6,083 nt of DNA from an uncultured Opitutaceae bacterium (GTDB lineage: Bacteria; Verrucomicrobiota; Verrucomicrobiia; Opitutales; Opitutaceae). Below, one piece after another: positions 5,974 through 6,083 of the stretch; within the stretch, counting starts at the first letter, position 1, and each line of letters starts with the position of its first letter. A program made the translations under genes and the position numbers. The notes below the pieces were generated by a model. It did not search any database, was not told where the DNA came from, and saw only the letters and a list, made by a program, of their open reading frames with translations. The stretch covers positions 1 through 6,083 of the forward strand of contig CAKZMS010000637.1 in the NCBI GenBank assembly GCA_937128785.1. Direction: 5' to 3'.

Positions 5974-6083
5974 ATGAATCGCCTCTTTCTCCATGGGCTG
6001 GCACTCCTTGTGACGGCCGCGACTGCGGATTGCGCGGAACTCCGCGCCTTTATGGGCGCCAAACTGTTGCCCATTGCCTCTCC
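5974..6083 (+). CDS. N-terminus of an exported protein, possibly an amidohydrolase (cut by right edge)
   Basis: An ATG at 5974 opens a frame that stays open to the window end, giving 36 complete codons. The first 18-21 residues look like a signal peptide: MNR, hydrophobic LFLHGLALLVTAATA, small residues before the cleavage site. The mature start ELRAFMGAKLLPIAS resembles the first strand of many secreted metal-dependent amidohydrolases. In these an A-x-x-G-A-x-x-x-P-I sequence precedes a stretch giving 'G-x-L-x-V-x-D-G-x-I', which would fall outside this window. That family guess rests on about 15 residues and is weak. Another ATG at 5961 is in a different frame and lacks a signal sequence. 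No clear ribosome site is seen. The gene diverges from the beta-helix protein gene. Confidence 0.55.
   Translation, partial: MNRLFLHGLALLVTAATADCAELRAFMGAKLLPIAS

Noticed and set aside
5561..6004. 147-codon minus-strand frame reaching through the gene-free region
   Set aside because: Its left part is an out-of-frame reading of the beta-helix gene and the rest is Pro/Ser/Arg-rich without domain features, so it does not support a gene upstream of the beta-helix protein.
1..6083. A novel defence, mobile or CRISPR-like system
   Set aside because: No repeats in array, transposase, recombinase, nuclease, toxin-antitoxin pair or attachment site can be seen; every sizeable gene fits a known family.

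Overview
This is a roughly 6 kb stretch of GC-rich, densely packed bacterial chromosome. It holds five complete genes and two genes cut by the window edges, with no RNA gene, CRISPR array, insertion sequence or phage gene. High GC, weak or absent Shine-Dalgarno sequences and a mix of secreted hydrolase-like proteins suggest an environmental, non-photosynthetic bacterium. The phylum Verrucomicrobiota (Opitutaceae-like) is my best guess, but this is inference from style and not proven by any marker.

Left part (1-2061): the 5' part of a secreted alpha/beta-hydrolase gene on the minus strand runs off the left edge. It diverges from trpS (tryptophanyl-tRNA synthetase, plus strand) across 77 bp. 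trpS converges, with only 7 bp between stop codons, on a minus-strand ferritin gene that carries every iron ligand of the FtnA type.

Middle (2117-4083): an SbtA-family sodium/bicarbonate permease gene (minus) lies 55 bp upstream of the ferritin gene and may be co-transcribed with it. It diverges from a LysR-type regulator gene of the NhaR-like subgroup (plus) across a 116-bp control region. That region holds a perfect 7-5-7 inverted repeat and a plausible promoter for the permease. This is the most informative part of the window: it looks like a self-contained sodium- or carbon-responsive transport module. No SbtB partner is visible.

Right part (4156-6083): a secreted right-handed beta-helix protein of the pectate-lyase superfamily (minus) converges on the regulator gene. 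It diverges, across 264 bp without a gene, from the first 36 codons of another exported protein on the plus strand, possibly an amidohydrolase.

Two proteins (permease and regulator) have in-frame upstream extensions that would overlap each other; internal starts fit the families much better and are used here. The beta-helix protein is likewise shortened to the start that exposes its signal peptide. Overall this is ordinary chromosome, and I see no clearly new multi-gene system. The permease/regulator pair is the best candidate for follow-up.
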